A stretch of 8,729 bases of DNA from Spirochaetaceae bacterium. GTDB taxonomy: Bacteria; Spirochaetota; Spirochaetia; PWKH01. The notes under the pieces were generated by a model. That model ran no database searches and was not told the origin of the DNA. It saw nothing but the letters and a program-made list of their open reading frames with translations. The position numbers and the translations under genes are program-made. The DNA is taken from positions 1 to 8,729 of the forward strand of contig PWNW01000088.1 of the NCBI GenBank assembly GCA_003557605.1, in the 5' to 3' direction. Below, one piece after another: positions 5,700 through 8,729 of the stretch. Every line of letters starts with the position of its first letter. Within the stretch, counting starts at the first letter, position 1.

Positions 5700-6380
5700 A
5701 GTCTCCCGATAGGGTTTTCTCCTGTCTGGGCAGTGCTCGCGTTCGCAGTATTCACAGCTGTCATAATCAATCAGTGGAGAGCTGAACAGCAGTCCTGCTA
5801 CGGTCTTGTTGGGAATCATCAGGGAGCTCTCGGTGAGCCGCACCCCTGCAGGGTTTCCCATGTCAAGGAGACAGAACAGCTTCCTAAGTTCCTGAATCGG
5901 CCAGATATCGGTATTTCCAGACCCGGGGTTGAGGCTCATGGGTTTGGTGATTCGGTAGGTCTCCTTCATATAGGAGATGAAGGCTTCCCTTGCGCATGAA
6001 AGGGCCTGCAGCTTAATTTCCTCAAGCCAGTACGGCGCAAGCATGTCGTATGATGACAGGTCTGCATCTTCCATTTCTGTTCCGCAGGTGGCGACATAAG
6101 GGAATACCCGATGCACCGACTCAAGAGCTTTCAGGGCTTTGCCCTGAAATACCTGTCCTCCTGCAGAAACTTTCCATGAACCGTCCTGCTTCTTCATTGA
6201 GTCAATAAAGGTCCTGGTGAACAGGGCTGCGGGCTGCAGTTTTGCACCGGCTTCATCAAAGAGTCTGCGGGCATCATCCTCTGCTTCCGGCATGGCCTCA
6301 AGCCGAATTTTTTCAGCATACCGTGTGAATGAGGGGGTGAACTTCGGCTTGATGATCTGTATCTGGTCGTTTCGGTCCAT
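5694..6380 (-). CDS. Stand-alone MetH reactivation-domain-like protein (B12-dependent methionine synthase activation domain)
   Basis: This 228-residue protein resembles the C-terminal domain of cobalamin-dependent methionine synthase, which uses AdoMet and an electron to rescue oxidised cob(II)alamin. The match lies in the C-terminal half: LNPGSGNTDIWPIQELRKLF (about 150-169), then GVRLTESSLMIPNKTVAGL (about 179-197). A cysteine cluster CEYCEREHC (C209, C212, C217) lies near the end. In MetH the first motif reads RxxPGY; here S149 and S154 replace the Arg and Tyr, so AdoMet binding is doubtful. I chose the ATG at 6380 over 6428 because AAGGAG sits 9 bases upstream and it avoids a 43-base overlap with the GTPase. 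It is the last gene of the three-gene operon, starting 5 bases after the GTPase stop. A role in reactivating or handling a corrinoid protein is inferred. Confidence 0.75.
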   Translation of the reverse strand: MDRNDQIQIIKPKFTPSFTRYAEKIRLEAMPEAEDDARRLFDEAGAKLQPAALFTRTFIDSMKKQDGSWKVSAGGQVFQGKALKALESVHRVFPYVATCGTEMEDADLSSYDMLAPYWLEEIKLQALSCAREAFISYMKETYRITKPMSLNPGSGNTDIWPIQELRKLFCLLDMGNPAGVRLTESSLMIPNKTVAGLLFSSPLIDYDSCEYCEREHCPDRRKPYRETL

Positions 6381-6385
6381 ATGCG

Positions 6386-7336
6386 CTAGCTCCTTATCCG
6401 TACGGTTGTGCCGGTATGCAGCATCCACCGTGAGGGAAATACCTTGTCTCCAGTGCCGTTTGCTTTCTGGAGAACCACGATGCCCTGCGGGGCTGATGCA
6501 TGGTCCGCTGGAAGAATTTCCACCTGGGAGCCTGCGGCACTCACATAAACTCTTCTGTCGTCATCGGTGATGACGTATCCCTTCATTCGGTAGCAGGATG
6601 CAGAAGCCTCTTTGATGAAGGAACGCAGTCCCTTCAATGAGACCGGGGAGACCGGTTCCAGGACGAAACTTTTAGGTCTTCCGGGGCTCTGCCATCCCTG
6701 GTACCGCAGGGCTGTCTGCTCGTCGGGTTCTGCGGTGTCTCCTGCGGCCACGTCCAGGATATCGAGGGGGACTTTGCCGTGGACCGCTCTGACAACCCTT
6801 CCCTCAGGCCTGATCCTCTTCAGGGATTCAGTAATGAGCTGTATCTGAGACTCATCAGCCAGGTCAGTCTTGTTGATCACAAAGAGGTCGCTGAACACCG
6901 CCTGTTCCTCCAAGGTCAGAAGGGACTGCGAAACAGTCAGGTAGTTCTCTGCATCAATGACGCAGATCATGCCCCGGTAGGTGAAGTGACCGGAACTTTT
7001 TTCATGGATGTAGGAGATGATTTCCATCAGCGGGGCCGGCTTGGACAGTCCCGATGCTTCAACCAGCAGCATGCTGATATCAAGATCCTTGAATTTGACT
7101 GCAGTTTCCACAAAGGACCCGGAGAGGCAGCTGCAGAAAATCTGCCCGCCTGCAAGCTCCCTGGTGATAATACCCTCGGAACTGGGAATCAGGGATACAT
7201 CGATTCCCAGGCTTCCGAAGTCGTTCAGGATAATCCCAATGCGTTTTTTCGGGAGCTGTTCAAGGAGACTTCGAATTACCGAGGTCTTGCCTGACCCGAG
7301 GAATCCCGTAAGGATATACAGCGGTACGGTGCTCAT
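6386..7336 (-). CDS. G3E-family GTPase (CobW-like metallochaperone/cofactor chaperone)
   Basis: This 316-residue cytoplasmic P-loop GTPase belongs to the CobW/HypB/UreG/MeaB class, which uses GTP to deliver metals or service metal cofactors. Visible in order are Walker A GFLGSGKT (11-18), NDFGSLGID (38-46), EASGL (93-97) and the guanine-specificity NKTD (155-158). A CobW_C-like domain (about 222-275) includes the MKGYV strand. The usual metal-binding GCxCC is altered to GGQIFCSC (63-70), keeping C68 and shifting another Cys to C70. The ATG overlaps the stop of the upstream UroD-Trx gene as ATGA (7333-7336), with AAGGAAG inside that gene's end. The coupling suggests it serves the UroD-like or activation-domain protein, perhaps for zinc, cobalt or corrinoid loading. 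Confidence 0.85.
   Translation of the reverse strand: MSTVPLYILTGFLGSGKTSVIRSLLEQLPKKRIGIILNDFGSLGIDVSLIPSSEGIITRELAGGQIFCSCLSGSFVETAVKFKDLDISMLLVEASGLSKPAPLMEIISYIHEKSSGHFTYRGMICVIDAENYLTVSQSLLTLEEQAVFSDLFVINKTDLADESQIQLITESLKRIRPEGRVVRAVHGKVPLDILDVAAGDTAEPDEQTALRYQGWQSPGRPKSFVLEPVSPVSLKGLRSFIKEASASCYRMKGYVITDDDRRVYVSAAGSQVEILPADHASAPQGIVVLQKANGTGDKVFPSRWMLHTGTTVRIRS
6390..6395 (-). promoter_or_regulatory. Ribosome-binding site deciding the start of the activation-domain-like gene
   Basis: AAGGAG on the minus strand lies 9 bases before the ATG at 6380 and overlaps the last codons of the GTPase gene. It supports 6380 over the upstream in-frame ATG at 6428. Translation is probably coupled to the GTPase. 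Confidence 0.7.
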
Positions 7337-8685
7337 GATTCAGCCGCTTCCTTAATTTTTTCAGTAAGTTCCTGCCTGCTGGGAATCAGTGAGGAGTAGG
7401 CAAGCTGTCCGTTGATGTAGATGCTCGGCAGCTGCTTAACCCCCATTTCTCTGCAGCGGGCAATATTTTCAGGGGTGGTGTATTTGTACTCCACCACGTC
7501 AATGTCAAATTCAGCATGCTCCTTCACATCCTCCGCTGCAGCAAGCATGTAGGTGCATGCAGCACAGGTGGCTGAATCAAGGGTGAACACCTCGACCAGG
7601 GGACGTTCAAGGGAGTCATAGTCAGGCAGGGTGCCGGTAAACTCTATCCCGCTGCTCTGGTAGTTTTCCACCATCTTCCTCACCGTATCAGTCTCATGGA
7701 CCGCCTGCTCGATGGCCAGGGTGTTTTCTATGGGGATATCATAGGGCATGTCGCAACCCGGGGAGATGATCAGCAGGTTCTTTGAAACGCTGTCAATCAG
7801 TTCCACCGTCGCCTTCATATTATCCTGCTGGTTTCCGAAGAGCATCACCGAGGTCAGCGGAATATTCCCTGATATCACAATGTTGTAGGGATCGGTAACA
7901 GCCTTTGCGCCGGCAAGATCTACGTTCTCATCAATGGAAATGTTGTCAGGACGGGTTCTGCACATGGGTTCAATGTTCATAGTTGCATTCCCGCAGACAA
8001 AGAATGAAGACCAGACTCCCTTTTCCCGAATAAAGGCAAAGAGCTCGGAAAAGGGTTTGTGCATGAATTCAGTAAAATGGTCCGGTGAGATCTGGGAAAT
8101 CAGGGGATCAACCGCAGCGATCACGTCCATGCCCGCATCAATGAACAGTTCAGCCATTCGCTTTGACACCTGAAGGGTGTACTCCAGCAGCTGATGCACA
8201 TAGTCAGGATCCAGCATCATATCCATGAAAATATTGGTTCCCCGAAGGTGGGATGCCAGGGTAAAGGGCCCGCAGAGCAGTCCGTAGAGAGCCGTGTGCT
8301 CGCCGACGGCCTCCTTCATTACCCGCATGGCCTGCAGTTCCAGGGGAAGCCTGCCGTCTTCGGGGCTGGGCATCAATGAGGGTATTTCATTGGTCTCCGA
8401 CAGGGGATGGGAGCTTACGGTAGGCGGGCCGCTGTCGGACCACACCAGGTCACATCCGAGAATTTCTGCCTCAATCTGCAGGTCGAACATCACCGGCTGT
8501 CCGTCGGGCTTGTAGATTCTGTTTACTTCCTTCAGCGAGGCAGTAAGCTTATCAAGGTCTGTTGAAACCTCCCGGGCATCAGCCCCGATGAGTTTTCCTG
8601 CATGGACCCCGGCGAAGGGGACCCAGGGAATCTTGTCTGTTTTCTTCCCGCTCAGCACCGCAAAAATACGTTCTTTTCCTGTCAT
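7333..8685 (-). CDS. UroD/MtaA-like corrinoid methyltransferase-fold protein fused to a C-terminal thioredoxin-like domain
   Basis: Residues 1 to about 345 have the UroD fold of the MtaA/MtbA/CmuA-type methyltransferases, which move methyl groups between corrinoid proteins and thiols. Signs are MTGKERIFAVLSGKKTDKIPW at the start, GPFTLASHLRG (139-149), DAGMDVIAAVDPL, FFVCGNAT (C231), ISGNIPL and SPGCDMPYDIP (C311). MtaA binds zinc with HxC plus a distal Cys; here both Cys remain but F229 stands at the His position. Residues 362-450 form a second domain with EVFTLDSATCAACTYM (C374, C377) and the cis-Pro loop QLPSIYING (P420), a small thioredoxin or glutaredoxin-like redox domain. The total of 450 residues exceeds the usual 340-360 of MtaA. 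The start has GAGGAG 6 bases upstream. It heads the operon. The substrate is unknown, and uroporphyrinogen decarboxylation is unlikely given the company. Confidence 0.82.
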   Translation of the reverse strand: MTGKERIFAVLSGKKTDKIPWVPFAGVHAGKLIGADAREVSTDLDKLTASLKEVNRIYKPDGQPVMFDLQIEAEILGCDLVWSDSGPPTVSSHPLSETNEIPSLMPSPEDGRLPLELQAMRVMKEAVGEHTALYGLLCGPFTLASHLRGTNIFMDMMLDPDYVHQLLEYTLQVSKRMAELFIDAGMDVIAAVDPLISQISPDHFTEFMHKPFSELFAFIREKGVWSSFFVCGNATMNIEPMCRTRPDNISIDENVDLAGAKAVTDPYNIVISGNIPLTSVMLFGNQQDNMKATVELIDSVSKNLLIISPGCDMPYDIPIENTLAIEQAVHETDTVRKMVENYQSSGIEFTGTLPDYDSLERPLVEVFTLDSATCAACTYMLAAAEDVKEHAEFDIDVVEYKYTTPENIARCREMGVKQLPSIYINGQLAYSSLIPSRQELTEKIKEAAES

Positions 8686-8729
8686 AGGTCTCTCCTCATT
8701 GTGTCTTACTAATCAATTCTTTCAAGGCA
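8686..8729 (-). promoter_or_regulatory. Upstream edge of the UroD-Trx operon with its Shine-Dalgarno
   Basis: GAGGAG (minus strand, 8692-8697) lies 6 bases before the ATG. The sequence above it is AT-rich and could hold a promoter, but the window ends after 44 bases. I cannot tell whether another gene, such as a corrinoid protein, lies in the same operon upstream. Confidence 0.45.

Noticed and set aside
5705..5718. CCC-GATA-GGG followed by TTTT as a terminator after the oxidoreductase
   Set aside because: The stem is only 3 bp and lies inside the opposite gene's coding sequence, so it is too weak to call.
5694..6428. Longer start at 6428 for the activation-domain-like protein
   Set aside because: It would overlap the GTPase gene by 43 bases, and the extra 16 residues add no family feature. 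The ATG at 6380 has AAGGAG 9 bases upstream.
7333..8685. Haem-pathway uroporphyrinogen decarboxylase (HemE)
   Set aside because: The motifs (VCGN, SPGCDMP), the thioredoxin fusion and the corrinoid-type neighbours fit the MtaA-like branch rather than HemE.
8698..8725. Possible promoter TTGAAA-N16-CACAAT before the UroD-Trx gene
   Set aside because: Its predicted start (about 8691) would fall inside the GAGGAG ribosome-binding site and drop most of it from the mRNA. The -10 match is weak and the window ends too close.

Overview
The window reads as bacterial chromosome, compactly coded, with moderately high GC by eye. It shows no mobile element, CRISPR array, tRNA or rRNA. The gene set points to an anaerobic, corrinoid-using bacterium. 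It comprises a DUF6062-type Cys/His protein, an elongated tandem nucleoside diphosphate kinase, the anaerobe-type epoxyqueuosine reductase QueH and corrinoid-methyltransferase-like proteins. A spirochaete of the Spirochaeta/Sediminispirochaeta kind is my best guess, from memory of similar proteins; a clostridial relative is not excluded.

Layout. Positions 1-49 may hold the tail of a rightward gene. A leftward TIM-barrel amidohydrolase (74-1375) is followed by a 384-base gap with little content. Then come two rightward genes, the DUF6062-like protein (1760-2500) and the tandem NDK-like protein (2593-3786). The NDK-like gene converges on leftward queH (3788-4327) with one base between the stops and a perfect 10-bp hairpin across the junction. 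An 88-base divergent gap separates queH from a rightward FAD-dependent oxidoreductase (4416-5699). This gap holds two back-to-back sigma70-like promoters whose predicted start points fall at or within a few bases of the two start codons, so both mRNAs may be leaderless. The oxidoreductase in turn converges on a leftward three-gene operon, with a 6-base overlap at a CTATAG that supplies both stops.

The operon (8685 down to 5694) is the most interesting part. It encodes (1) a UroD/MtaA-like methyltransferase-fold protein fused to a C-terminal thioredoxin-like domain with a CAAC motif, (2) a CobW-type G3E GTPase that overlaps it by ATGA, and (3) a stand-alone protein resembling the reactivation domain of B12-dependent methionine synthase, starting 5 bases after the GTPase stop. 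Tight coupling suggests one process: corrinoid-dependent methyl transfer, with a GTPase for metal or cofactor handling and a redox or reactivation partner. No B12-binding corrinoid protein is in the window; it could lie beyond the right edge. Several hallmark residues differ from the textbook families: the zinc His of MtaA, the CxCC of G3E GTPases and the AdoMet Arg/Tyr of MetH. The system may therefore be a divergent variant rather than a standard methanol or methylamine pathway.

The remaining genes look like independent housekeeping or orphan functions. QueH is the best-defined single assignment.
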